40,629 nt of DNA from Oscillospiraceae bacterium (GCA_015067675.1 SVMB01000025.1:1-40629), one strand, 5' to 3'; positions 27,401-34,234 are shown, counted from the first letter of the stretch. Notes: generated by a model not told the origin, from the letters alone. Made by a program: numbers and translations.

Positions 27401-27807
27401 TCAAACGTTCTCTCCTCATAGTCGGTACCATAGCAGTAATCCACCCACTGGATGAACTCAAACAATCCATGCAGCGCATCCAGTGCATCGGCCTGACTGA
27501 CGCTGCGCTCGGTATGGACGGCGAGATTGCCGAGTTTGATGATGAACGGCAGCTTACCCCAGGTATTATAATCCACGGCGAAGCGGAAGGACGGCTCATG
27601 GATGAGAGACTGCAGGTTATCCTTATAAGGTGCCTGGATGGTATTATCAGCGGCATAGACCCACTTGACGGCAAGCTCAAGCGCCTTACGGCAGCCGACG
27701 GCGCACATGGCGGGGGAGGTGGTGAAGACCTTCTCGGCTTCCACGGCAGCAGAGGTGAAGAGCGCGTATGCAGTTTGGGGAATCAGGAAGGAGAAGTTTG
27801 TTTGCAT
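24433..27807 (-). CDS. hsdR: Type I restriction endonuclease subunit R (DUF4145 N-terminus)
   Basis: A 1124-aa protein with gaggtgatc before its ATG. Residues 1-135 form a DUF4145 domain, residues 150-190 a coiled coil, and residues 205-320 a PD-(D/E)xK nuclease domain with D246 and E261-A-K263. The helicase motor follows: Walker A ATGTGKT (374-380), DESH (474-477), GLTATP and the motif VI region MIGRGTRLCKG. It translocates DNA and cuts unmodified phage DNA as part of the HsdR2M2S complex. It is the last gene of the operon, 18 bases after the small membrane protein gene. Confidence 0.93.
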   Translation of the reverse strand: MQTNFSFLIPQTAYALFTSAAVEAEKVFTTSPAMCAVGCRKALELAVKWVYAADNTIQAPYKDNLQSLIHEPSFRFAVDYNTWGKLPFIIKLGNLAVHTERSVSQADALDALHGLFEFIQWVDYCYGTDYEERTFDPALIPAEKVVVDTRKIREQENLLGEKDAEIEELRRRIEQMAAEITSAREQHKQERTFVPDELSEYATRKRYIDVDMKAMGWKFDGIDADVQEEYAVEGMAGVVGQMGYADYVLFGKDGLPLAVVEAKRTSRDANVGRKQAMLYADCLERKFGRRPMMFTTNGFETYFWDDLSVPQRKVSGIFSKDDLQKLMNRRSERLALNDIPIDDKITDRYYQKEAIRAVCAQVERGFRKHLLVMATGTGKTRTASSLTDVLSRGGHVTNILFLADRTALVKQAKDDFRNYLPDMSLCNLCSNKDDRQARIVFSTYPTMLNAIDDTKTRDGLRMFTPAHFDLIIIDESHRSIFRKYRAIFEYFDAILVGLTATPKTDVDRNTYDFFEMEHDVPTYAYDYETAVQQDHVLVPYYNYEVKTKFLEDGITYDDLSDEDKERYEDDFIEDGLMPDFIPSAELNKFVFNESTVDTVLQDLMERGIRVAGGDRLGKTIIFAQNKRHAEFVVERFNKLYPKHGAFAQRVICDDAYAQTVIDDFKNPEKEPIIAVSVDMMDTGIDAPQTVNLVFFKKVRSKAKFWQMIGRGTRLCKGLSCVDQIDGEYTDKRRFLIFDYCGNFEYFRAHKEGYETRETKSLSENIFSKQINLLRLLQDSAYAEDKLRNWREELVNGCHKQIISLNHELVSVRLKLRYVEKFSVREAFALLDPTDEKELTQQIAPLVSLDETDEYAKRFDNFMYGLMLAQMEKKPILRYARKQLCDIAALLERKTSIPQVKEKLPLIKEIQTDVFWDSGDLLHLEFVRKELRDLMNFLIGSGDRPIIFTKLADPVIDVQEGNPLDPAYDFEDYRAKVNRYVNEHSDHAAIHKLTHNIPLTSNDYSELERILTEELGSREDYQREYGDTPFGLLVRKIAKLDHDAAMAAFSDFINDQSLNQKQIAFVHKIISHIEQNGYMDNVMELQKPPFDKPVGFVKLFDAHTRAAIMAAIKRIKDNATFAIVA

Positions 27808-27825
27808 GGGATCACCTCGGATGTA

Positions 27826-28257
27826 TCAATTATTGTTGTAAATATTAAATATATGCCAATCTTCCGGAACGCAACCGCGTATCCTTAAATCTTTTCGCAT
27901 ATCGTTTATGATCTTGCGCTCATGTTCTTCGAATAACTTTGCTCGTTCCTCAGGTGATTTGTCATTTAGCACGCCATCAAAAAGACAATTTTTATGAAGA
28001 AGTTTGATATCTTCTATTACTTTTTTGCTTGCAAGCAGTGCTGCTTTATTTGCAGATTCTCGATAGTGTATAATGTTTTCGAAATTGGAACTATCGGCTT
28101 TAATATTTGTATATGCAGTTAAGTATTCGATGTATATCTGCTTGTGTAAATCGTTAATGCTTTTTTGTCGTTGAACAAGCATGGAGATGATGCTACCAAT
28201 AAAAACGCCAAACAAACCGATAAAAGAAGGGCCGAGTGTATTTATAATTTCTATCAA
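27826..28257 (-). CDS. Small membrane-anchored protein in the type I R-M operon
   Basis: About 143 aa. The TTG at 28257 is preferred because GGAGGA lies seven bases upstream; a TTG at 28281 would overlap hsdS by eight bases. One membrane segment lies near residues 3-22 (TLGPSFIGLFGVFIGSII), then a charged helical region (ASKKVIEDIKLLHKN, EERAKLFEEHERKIINDMRK). No family is recognised. The position between hsdS and hsdR suggests an accessory that anchors or regulates the restriction subunit, but this is inference. Confidence 0.7.
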   Translation of the reverse strand: MIEIINTLGPSFIGLFGVFIGSIISMLVQRQKSINDLHKQIYIEYLTAYTNIKADSSNFENIIHYRESANKAALLASKKVIEDIKLLHKNCLFDGVLNDKSPEERAKLFEEHERKIINDMRKDLRIRGCVPEDWHIFNIYNNN

Positions 28258-28273
28258 GGGAAAATTCCTCCCA

Positions 28274-29437
28274 TCACCCAAAATACTTCTGCATCAGCGC
28301 CTTTTTCAACGTCTCAAGCTTGTCCAGGCTCTGCTGGACGGCCGATTTTGATTTGTCGATCTGTTTTAGGAACGCCACAAATTGCTTTTGTAGTTCTATC
28401 GGTGGCACAGTTACCTTCAGAGCTTTTAATTTTGCACCAGGCAAATGTGCTATAGTTGCTTTCGCTCCTTCTATTGCCGCAAACCCTTTATGGTCACAAT
28501 TATATTTAAACCACCAAGCCATATAGTCAGGCAATACAATATATTGATTACAGCGCACGCGATGAAGTGCCTTTTGAAAATAACAGGGTTGGATCTCGTT
28601 ATGCCAAACGGCACAACGACCGATTTCTCCACCCTCGCAAACTAACAAGTCTCCCTCACGGAGTTCAAATTCCTGTCTGTCTGCCTCGTTAAAATCCATT
28701 TTATTCAAGTTCTCAATTTCAAATCTAAACCATTGAACATTGAAGTTTGCAAGATAGGGATACGCATATTTGCCTGTCTGTTGTTTTGCATCAAGCATCT
28801 TTCCAAGCCGAGAAGTAGCAATATCGGAAAATGTATATTGTTCCCATCCCTTTTTGTTTTGGGTTATATCCCCAAACATCTCGACAAATCGTGCTTTGAC
28901 CAACTCGTTCAGTTTTACAAGCTGCTGCTTGCGGAGGGTAATGAGGTTGTCTACAACATCAAGCACGTTCACGGTTTTATCTTGTTCATCTAAAGTCACC
29001 TTCGGCAAATGCAAGTCAGCCAAAGTGTCGATCCTGATTCCTTTGATTGTGGCACCTCTTGCCTGACTGTTGAGGTAATTGCTTTTGCTCAAGATGAACT
29101 TGCAGATATACTTTTTGTTCCAGTGATCTTCATCTATTTCAATCAAAGAAACAATATCTTGACTTGTAGACATAGGAACCGTATTGATTGCAACTTTGCC
29201 AACGCCGACACGTGTTCCTACCATTATTGAATTTGCTGGTACTATTTTTGCGGCACTTTCTTCAATCGCTTGTTTGGTGATCCATTCAACGGAATTACTT
29301 TCGTTAATCATGGAGCTGTTTAAAGCTACTGTAGTTATCCACGGTATACAGCCACCGTAATATTTTTTGTTAGCTTTAGACGGAGTACCGCCAGATTGGA
29401 ATGTGCAGATATCTCCGAGTTTCGTCATTTTTATCAT
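28274..29437 (-). CDS. hsdS: Type I restriction specificity subunit S
   Basis: A 387-aa protein with two target-recognition halves. TKLGDICTFQSGGTPSK opens the first, the LRKQQLVKLNELVKARFVEMFGD helix joins the halves, and TFSDIATSRLGKM opens the second; KLETLKKALMQKYF is the closing helix. It selects the bipartite DNA target for HsdM methylation and HsdR cleavage. The start overlaps the upstream stop by four bases (ATGA at 29434-29437). The target cannot be read from sequence. Confidence 0.92.
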   Translation of the reverse strand: MIKMTKLGDICTFQSGGTPSKANKKYYGGCIPWITTVALNSSMINESNSVEWITKQAIEESAAKIVPANSIMVGTRVGVGKVAINTVPMSTSQDIVSLIEIDEDHWNKKYICKFILSKSNYLNSQARGATIKGIRIDTLADLHLPKVTLDEQDKTVNVLDVVDNLITLRKQQLVKLNELVKARFVEMFGDITQNKKGWEQYTFSDIATSRLGKMLDAKQQTGKYAYPYLANFNVQWFRFEIENLNKMDFNEADRQEFELREGDLLVCEGGEIGRCAVWHNEIQPCYFQKALHRVRCNQYIVLPDYMAWWFKYNCDHKGFAAIEGAKATIAHLPGAKLKALKVTVPPIELQKQFVAFLKQIDKSKSAVQQSLDKLETLKKALMQKYFG

Positions 29438-29952
29438 CCTTTAAATGCGCTCATAATTCCGTCACTAATTCGAGAGAGCAACTTATCGTTGATTTGATTA
29501 CAATGTTGCCTCAAGCAACGCGCAAATGCGCTCATATTCGTAGAATGAATCTCTAAATCATTACCTGAAGTGACAAAACCATAACGCCATTCTACGAAAG
29601 AGTTTCCATAGGCATCAAGCAACGAGTGTAAATCAATATATTGATTTGCACCGATTACTTCATTTCGGTAATTAGCCTCAATTTCTTGACAGCAATGCTG
29701 TGGCAACATTGCGAATAAATCCTTGAGGTTATGTCCATGTTCAAATTCATTTGTGGGTGAATAATGTATCATTATGGCTTTTATATACGCTTCACATGCG
29801 AAAGAAAGATTAATTACAAACGGAAACAGAAGATTACTGGCCACATCATTTTGTAGATAATGCTCATCACATAATGCCGCAATTTCGAAAAAGCCATCTG
29901 CTTCATGCATGGCCATATAAAAGCTACCCTTACTCTTTCCACTGTTCGCCAT
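29434..29952 (-). CDS. HEPN-like helical protein inserted between hsdM and hsdS
   Basis: About 172 aa; translation starts at the ATG at 29952 (or the GTG at 29955), overlapping the hsdM stop. NLLFPFVINLSFACEAYIKAIMIHYS followed by HGHNLKDLFAMLP resembles the helical core of HEPN-type proteins, where such a hydrophobic helix precedes a GHxL motif. The catalytic R-x4-6-H of HEPN ribonucleases is not evident. Four-base overlaps on both sides show it is a true operon member. It could be an abortive-infection effector or antitoxin-like partner of the R-M system; function unknown. Confidence 0.7.
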   Translation of the reverse strand: MANSGKSKGSFYMAMHEADGFFEIAALCDEHYLQNDVASNLLFPFVINLSFACEAYIKAIMIHYSPTNEFEHGHNLKDLFAMLPQHCCQEIEANYRNEVIGANQYIDLHSLLDAYGNSFVEWRYGFVTSGNDLEIHSTNMSAFARCLRQHCNQINDKLLSRISDGIMSAFKG

Positions 29953-31484
29953 CACAGCATCTCCTCCAACTCCGCAAGCCCACGGGTGATCTCCATCTCC
30001 AACTCTTGCAGCTCTGCCATAATCTCTGCAGTCGAAGCGTACTCCACCGCCACATATTCCGTCTTCTTGTACTTGTTGATGGACAGATCATAGCCGTTGT
30101 CCACGATTTCCTGCTTCGGCACAAAGAAGCTCTGCTCGGTGCGCGCACGGGCAGCTTCGCCGTCAGGGTTGTGGAACCGGGCGATGATGTCGGGAATGTC
30201 GTTCTCGGCGATGGCTGTGCGCTTGTCGTCAAGAGAGAAGCCGTCGGCCTGCATGTCGTAGAACCATACCTTGTCTGTGCCGCCGGCGCCGGTCTTGGTG
30301 AAGATGAGGATCGCCGTGGATACGCCTGCGTAAGGCTTGAATACGCCTGAGGGCATGGAGATCACCGCCCGGAGCTGGTGGTTTTTAATAAGCTCCCGGC
30401 GAATAGCCTTGTGGGCGGTAGAAGAGCCGAACAGTACACCGTCGGGGACGATGCAGGCGCACTGACCGCCCTTTTGAAGCATGCGCAGGAAGAGGGCGAG
30501 GAAGAGCAGCTCCGTCTTCTTGGTGTTGGTAACGGCTTTGAGGTTGTCATGAATGCTTTCGGCGTCGATGGTGCCCTTGAACGGTGGATTGGCGAGGCAC
30601 ATGGTAAACCGGTCACTGATCTGGTTCTGTTTGGATACGCTGTCCTTGTAGTCGATGTTGGGAGTGGTGATGGAATGGAGCATCAGGTTCATGGCAGAGA
30701 TGCGCAGCATCGTGCGGTCGGTGTCAAAGCCTGTGAAGGCAGGCCCGGCGAAGTGCTCCCATTGCTCGGAAGTCATGGTGTCTTCGTAATGCGCGCGGAT
30801 GTATTCTGCCGCAGAAACCAGGAAGCCTGCCGTGCCGCATGCGGGGTCGCAGATGATGTCGTCGGGCGTGGGACGCAGCAGCTCCACCATCATCTCACGG
30901 ATGTGCTTGGGCGTGCGGAACTGTCCGTTCTGACCGGCGGTTGCGAGCTTGCCGAGCATGTACTCATAGAGGTCACCCTGCATGTCGAGATCGGCAATGT
31001 CGTGCTCGTAAAGGTCATCGAGACCGGTGATGATCTTCTGCAGTACCTGCGGCGTGGGGATGAGGAACATGGCGTCGCTCATGTAGCGGGCAAATGCCGT
31101 GTTGCCGTCGTCGGACTTGGTGGGATCGTCCGGGATCTCTTCCAGTTCACCACTGGCATTGAAGTCCGGCAGGCGACCGTATTTCAGGTTTTTGATGGAG
31201 GGGAATACCCGCTGGGAGATAATGTCGAAAATCTGCCGGGGGTCGTTGTTTTTGAACTTGCTCCAACGCATGGACTGCCCGGCGGCAGACTGGGGGAAGA
31301 TTTTCGGCATAGGCTCGCCGGACATGTTTTCAAACTCTTCGTTTTCCAGTTCCTTCTCGTCAAGGGAACGAATGAACATGAGATAGGTGAGCTGTTCGAT
31401 GACGGTGAGAGGGTTGGTGATGCCGCCCGCCCAGATGTCCGTCCAGATCTTGTCGATTTTGTTTCTGATAACGCCTGTAATCAT
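29952..31484 (-). CDS. hsdM: Type I restriction-modification methyltransferase subunit M
   Basis: A 510-aa N6-adenine methyltransferase. An N-terminal helical domain (IWAGGITNPLTVIEQLTYLMFIR) precedes DPACGTAGF (213-221), which binds SAM, and NPPF (299-302), the catalytic motif. It methylates the HsdS target to protect host DNA and is required for cleavage. First gene of the operon hsdM, HEPN-like, hsdS, small membrane protein, hsdR. Confidence 0.94.
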   Translation of the reverse strand: MITGVIRNKIDKIWTDIWAGGITNPLTVIEQLTYLMFIRSLDEKELENEEFENMSGEPMPKIFPQSAAGQSMRWSKFKNNDPRQIFDIISQRVFPSIKNLKYGRLPDFNASGELEEIPDDPTKSDDGNTAFARYMSDAMFLIPTPQVLQKIITGLDDLYEHDIADLDMQGDLYEYMLGKLATAGQNGQFRTPKHIREMMVELLRPTPDDIICDPACGTAGFLVSAAEYIRAHYEDTMTSEQWEHFAGPAFTGFDTDRTMLRISAMNLMLHSITTPNIDYKDSVSKQNQISDRFTMCLANPPFKGTIDAESIHDNLKAVTNTKKTELLFLALFLRMLQKGGQCACIVPDGVLFGSSTAHKAIRRELIKNHQLRAVISMPSGVFKPYAGVSTAILIFTKTGAGGTDKVWFYDMQADGFSLDDKRTAIAENDIPDIIARFHNPDGEAARARTEQSFFVPKQEIVDNGYDLSINKYKKTEYVAVEYASTAEIMAELQELEMEITRGLAELEEML

Positions 31485-31739
31485 AATGGACCTCTATTAT
31501 AATAATGTTTGATAAGTAAGCCGGCCATCCGGTTCAGCTTCCCACGAGCTTCTTATGCATGTCAACGTTTGCAGGATGATTATCCGTGTTACTCCGTTTC
31601 TGCTGACAGATTATGCTATTATTATACTACCCTTTACGACATCATTCAAGTAAATATCACGTCAGATACTACTTCAACATTGATTCTCGACCTATACATC
31701 ATAAAAGTGATTGATAGAATAGCTTATAATGATATAAGT

Positions 31740-32080
31740 TTGTCCAAAGCATCCCCGTATGCGCCGCTACTTTCGAAGAAAGCATTAAAGGGTTTCTGGG
31801 ATGCTGCACTGACAAGTCCGCATCGGGGACCAAAAAGGCCCCTTGATGCACTGCTTGCAAGGTCGGTTCTCATTAGTACCGTTGGATTTCGCATGTCTCC
31901 AGACCATTATCATCATGTCATTCTCCAATATGTTCAGGTGTGCTGCCGATCTGAAATGCAAAATTCATGTCGGCAGTCTGACCGCATGTTCCCATTTCGG
32001 AAAAGTAGCAGCGGCTTATGTAGGCTAATGCCTCGGTAGTTTATATGCCTAAAAATGGAACACACGCTCCATTTTCAGAC
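31740..32080 (+). ncRNA. Candidate structured RNA
   Basis: Several perfect stems lie in a row: AGCATCCC (31748-31755)/GGGATGCT (31798-31805) enclosing CTTTC-GAA-GAAAG (31770-31782); GCATC-GGGG-CC (31820-31831) with GG-CCCC-GATGC (31837-31849); and CTGCCGA (31943-31949)/TCGGCAG (31970-31976) enclosing TGAA/TTCA. TATAAT (31725-31730) is a possible -10 without a good -35, and aaaatgga/tccatttt (32052-32075) could terminate. No known RNA family is recognised. Not more than a candidate. Confidence 0.3.
32052..32075. terminator. A/T-arm hairpin
   Basis: aaaatgga (32052-32059) pairs with tccatttt (32068-32075). The T-runs at both ends make it a weak bidirectional terminator. Confidence 0.4.
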
Positions 32081-32123
32081 TTAAAACTAACCAATGTGAT
32101 CGTGCAAAAATCAAAAGCAAAAA

Positions 32124-32157
32124 CGAGAGGGCATCACCGCAAAGTGATGCCCTCTCG
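32124..32157 (-). terminator. Strong minus-strand terminator
   Basis: cgagagggcatcac (32124-32137) pairs perfectly with gtgatgccctctcg (32144-32157). The minus strand continues TTTTTGCTTTTG. No minus-strand gene ends just before it, so it may protect this region from read-through or end an unseen transcript. Confidence 0.7.
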
Positions 32158-32180
32158 CGCAATTAGAGTGGTCGGATGCG

Positions 32181-32209
32181 TTGACAGATGTAAAGATTTG
32201 TGGTACACT
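32181..32209 (+). promoter_or_regulatory. Strong sigma-A promoter
   Basis: TTGACA (32181-32186) and TACACT (32204-32209) with a 17-base spacer. The expected transcription start (about 32216) coincides with the first copy of a 17-base leader repeat. Confidence 0.75.
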
Positions 32210-32216
32210 TATCTAT

Positions 32217-32341
32217 AAGATACCTAAGACACGCACAGACGCTGACGGAGACTATCCTTCTGACAGTGGGCTGTGCATTTTATTTTCTGTAAAGGATGTG
32301 ATAGCGAGAACTTAATTACCACTCAAGATACCTAAGACACG
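32217..32341 (+). repeat. 17-base direct repeat flanking a leader hairpin
   Basis: aagatacctaagacacg occurs at 32217-32233 and 32325-32341. Between the copies, GCACAG (32233-32238) and CTGTGC (32271-32276) form a stem followed by attttatttt, so the leader has a possible terminator after the first copy and none after the second. Confidence 0.7.
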
Positions 32342-32381
32342 ATCTGAACCAATCATCTGTGACTACGCAAAGGAGATCGCC

Positions 32382-32567
32382 TTGGGTAACAAAGCAAAAT
32401 CCAATCTCACCTCCAGCGGCATGGAAATCCCGGACTACGTCATCGATTCCATTGCCAGAAGCCTTCTGCCGGTTATCAGGGATTTCTACGAAACCGAGGA
32501 AGGCAAGCAGTCATTCAAAGAATGGCAGGAAAGACGTGATAAGACAGAGGAGCCAAACTCCGATTAA
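32382..32567 (+). CDS. Small acidic protein of mobile-element type
   Basis: A 61-aa protein starting at TTG, six bases after AGGAG. IPDYVIDSIARSLLPVIRDFYETEEGKQSFKEW is a helical pattern I have seen in short ORFs near serine recombinases of clostridial integrative elements, though I cannot search to confirm. A terminator follows directly. It is probably a relic gene of the element that also left the recombinase remnant. Confidence 0.65.
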   Translation: MGNKAKSNLTSSGMEIPDYVIDSIARSLLPVIRDFYETEEGKQSFKEWQERRDKTEEPNSD

Positions 32568-32590
32568 GATACAGCTCTGCATAATACAAA

Positions 32591-32622
32591 CAGGAGGCAA
32601 GCCCATCAAGGCTTGCCTCCTG
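32591..32622 (+). terminator. Terminator after the small ORF
   Basis: caggaggcaagcc (32591-32603) pairs perfectly with ggcttgcctcctg (32610-32622), followed by cattttgc. Confidence 0.7.
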
Positions 32623-32660
32623 CATTTTGCAACACGGCGATATCCTCGATATAAACCAAA

Positions 32661-32698
32661 AATCCGAACCCATCGCCGATTGGCGTCAGGTTCGGATT
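32661..32698 (-). terminator. Minus-strand terminator beyond the tRNA-Ala remnants
   Basis: aatccgaacc (32661-32670) pairs with ggttcggatt (32689-32698); an inner CGCC/GGCG stem stacks inside. The minus strand continues with a T-run (tttggttt). Confidence 0.6.
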
Positions 32699-32707
32699 AT
32701 ATGGTCT

Positions 32708-32734
32708 TGGTGGAGATAAGCGGGATCGAACCGC
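32708..32734 (-). repeat. tRNA-Ala 3'-end remnant, copy A
   Basis: 27 bases identical to the last 27 bases of the intact tRNA-Ala (T arm to CCA), minus strand. Homology stops inside the T stem. It is a direct repeat of copy B, 95 bases away. Confidence 0.85.
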
Positions 32735-32755
32735 GAGCGGTGAGATTCCCGGGGT

Positions 32756-32847
32756 GCATGAGTAAAAAGAAAAGTTCCGAAACCTTACGGCTTCGGAACC
32801 TTTGGTGGAGATAAGCGGGATCGAACCGCTGGCCTCTTGAATGCCAT
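32756..32847 (-). repeat. tRNA-Ala 3' half plus terminator, copy B (probable att scar)
   Basis: Inverted copy of 16091-16182: 92 bases with two mismatches by eye. It covers the tRNA from the anticodon loop to CCA (32803-32847) and the terminator beyond it (32756-32802). Homology to the tRNA ends exactly at the anticodon, a usual crossover point for tyrosine integrases, and the 5' half is absent. Element DNA is expected to start at 32848 and run right. Confidence 0.85.
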
Positions 32848-33049
32848 GGGCTCCCTTGGGTATATTTATTCGTCTTATTCATCTAATCCGTCCATATAGT
32901 CCAGTTATATTCAAGATAAATCTATAAAGTTTCATTCTGTACAAGGTGTTTCGCCCTAATTCTGGTCAAAATTCTGGTCAGAAAAGTAACGCGAAAACCG
33001 AAAAGTAACGCGGTTTTTGTGCAATACCAACAAGAAAGGAACTTGATTT
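32848..33049. promoter_or_regulatory. Fic leader region with paired direct repeats
   Basis: attctggtca occurs at 32959-32968 and 32971-32980, and gaaaagtaacgcg at 32981-32993 and 33000-33012, 19 bases apart. These tandem repeats directly precede the Fic gene and may be operators or recombinase arm sites. Confidence 0.45.
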
Positions 33050-33979
33050 ATGGACTATTTGACAACAAAAGAAGTCTCGGTTTTATGGAATACCACCGAG
33101 CAAATGGTTCGTCGGTACTGTCGTGACGGTAGAATCCCCGGCGCAGTTCAAAAAGAAGGCGCTTGGTTTGTGCCAGAAGGGACAGCGCGTCCAACAAGAA
33201 AGAAGCAGGTTGCACCTTCACTTCCCAAGCTTGTGAAGCAGCTGCAGCGCCAGCGTACTAAGAAGATCTATCACGGTCTCTACGATTACATACAAATCAA
33301 CTTCTGCTACAGCTCCAACCGTCTGGCCAGCAACCGGCTCATGCTCACCCAGGTGGAGGAAGTCTATAAGAAAGGCAAGGTTTCCACGGGCTTTGAGCCC
33401 ATCAAGGTGGATGATCTGATCGAGGCATACAACCACATTGCCTGTGTCAGCCACATCATCGATACGGCCACAGTGCGAATTTCTCAATCCTACATCCGCA
33501 AGCTGCACACCATGCTCAGCTACGGTACCATGGCGGAGCGCAAGCTCCTGTTCCATCCGGGCGAATACCGCAGAGAGGCCTGTATCTTGGGCAAGACCAA
33601 AACCACGCCGCCAAAGAATATAAACTCCCAAATGAACGTCCTGATCGCAGAGTACGAGAGTCTGGACAAGGTGGAGCTGGCGCAGATCCTGGACTTCCAT
33701 GTGCGCTTCGAACGTATCCATCCCTTCACCGATGGCAACGGTCGCCTCGGTCGGCTGCTCATGTTCAAGGAGTGCCTGCGCCACGAGATCACCCCCTTCA
33801 TCCTCGATGACAAGCGGCGAACCGAGTATCTCAAAGGTATCCGGGAATGGGATATGGACAAGTCCACTCTGTTCACCCCCTGCCTCGAAGCACAGGCCCG
33901 CTTCCAAGCCCAGATCGATCTGCAGAAGCTGCAGGAATACGCCCAGCGCTATAAACCCGAGGACTATAAGGAGGATTGA
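33050..33979 (+). CDS. Fic-family AMPylase with N-terminal helix-turn-helix
   Basis: A 309-aa protein preceded by aaagga. Residues 1-45 resemble an excisionase/MerR-like helix-turn-helix (YLTTKEVSVLWNTTEQMVRRYCRDGRIP). H224-PFTDGNGRLGR-235 is a complete Fic catalytic motif, so nucleotidyl transfer from ATP to a protein hydroxyl is expected. The inhibitory helix of this class normally reads (S/T)xxxE(G/N); the equivalent here, SNRLAS at 89-94, has alanine where the ATP-blocking glutamate should be. A small gene follows three bases after the stop. It could be a toxin or a regulator of a host factor. Confidence 0.88.
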   Translation: MDYLTTKEVSVLWNTTEQMVRRYCRDGRIPGAVQKEGAWFVPEGTARPTRKKQVAPSLPKLVKQLQRQRTKKIYHGLYDYIQINFCYSSNRLASNRLMLTQVEEVYKKGKVSTGFEPIKVDDLIEAYNHIACVSHIIDTATVRISQSYIRKLHTMLSYGTMAERKLLFHPGEYRREACILGKTKTTPPKNINSQMNVLIAEYESLDKVELAQILDFHVRFERIHPFTDGNGRLGRLLMFKECLRHEITPFILDDKRRTEYLKGIREWDMDKSTLFTPCLEAQARFQAQIDLQKLQEYAQRYKPEDYKED

Positions 33980-33981
33980 CA

Positions 33982-34221
33982 ATGTACTTCCGTAACTGTC
34001 GCTTTGATTTCGATACTAACCGAGTAGAATCCATCCTCTCCGATGGCAGCCATCTCTCAATTGACTGCCTTGCTGTGGAAAATGAGCTTGCCGAAACATG
34101 GCTCGACCGCCGCGAACTGGACTTCCTGATCTATAACGAACCGGAGTCCTATGTGGAGCTCATCCTCACCGGTCGCCTGCAAGAATACCTCAACACCGTC
34201 CGCGAGGGACAGAAGTTCTAA
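33982..34221 (+). CDS. DUF6061-like small protein
   Basis: A 79-aa acidic protein; the ATG at 33982 has AAGGAGG eight bases upstream and follows the Fic stop by two bases. MYFRNCRFDFDTNRVESI and LDFLIYNEPESYVELILTGRL fit my recollection of DUF6061, an uncharacterised clostridial family. Its tight coupling to Fic makes an antitoxin or targeting role possible, but no evidence beyond position is visible. Confidence 0.75.
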   Translation: MYFRNCRFDFDTNRVESILSDGSHLSIDCLAVENELAETWLDRRELDFLIYNEPESYVELILTGRLQEYLNTVREGQKF

Positions 34222-34234
34222 TTGCATAGCAAAA

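Larger units (their letters stand above)
31485..32381. other. Gene-poor region rich in inverted repeats
   Basis: Almost 900 bases without a convincing gene. An open frame at 31509-32039 has no recognisable protein character. The left part holds a candidate structured RNA (31740-32080), the middle two terminator-like hairpins, and the right part a promoter and repeated leader for the small ORF at 32382. See the separate entries. Confidence 0.6.

Noticed and set aside
31496..31501. TATAAT just upstream of hsdM as its promoter
   Set aside because: It has no -35 at a suitable distance and would place the RNA start almost at the start codon.
31509..32039. 176-codon open frame on the plus strand
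   Set aside because: No recognisable domain, no good ribosome site, odd composition, and it overlaps a run of inverted repeats; treated as non-coding.
32382..32567. The small ORF as antitoxin of the Fic protein
   Set aside because: It is 480 bases away, separated by terminators and the tRNA scar, and does not show the inhibitory Fic motif.
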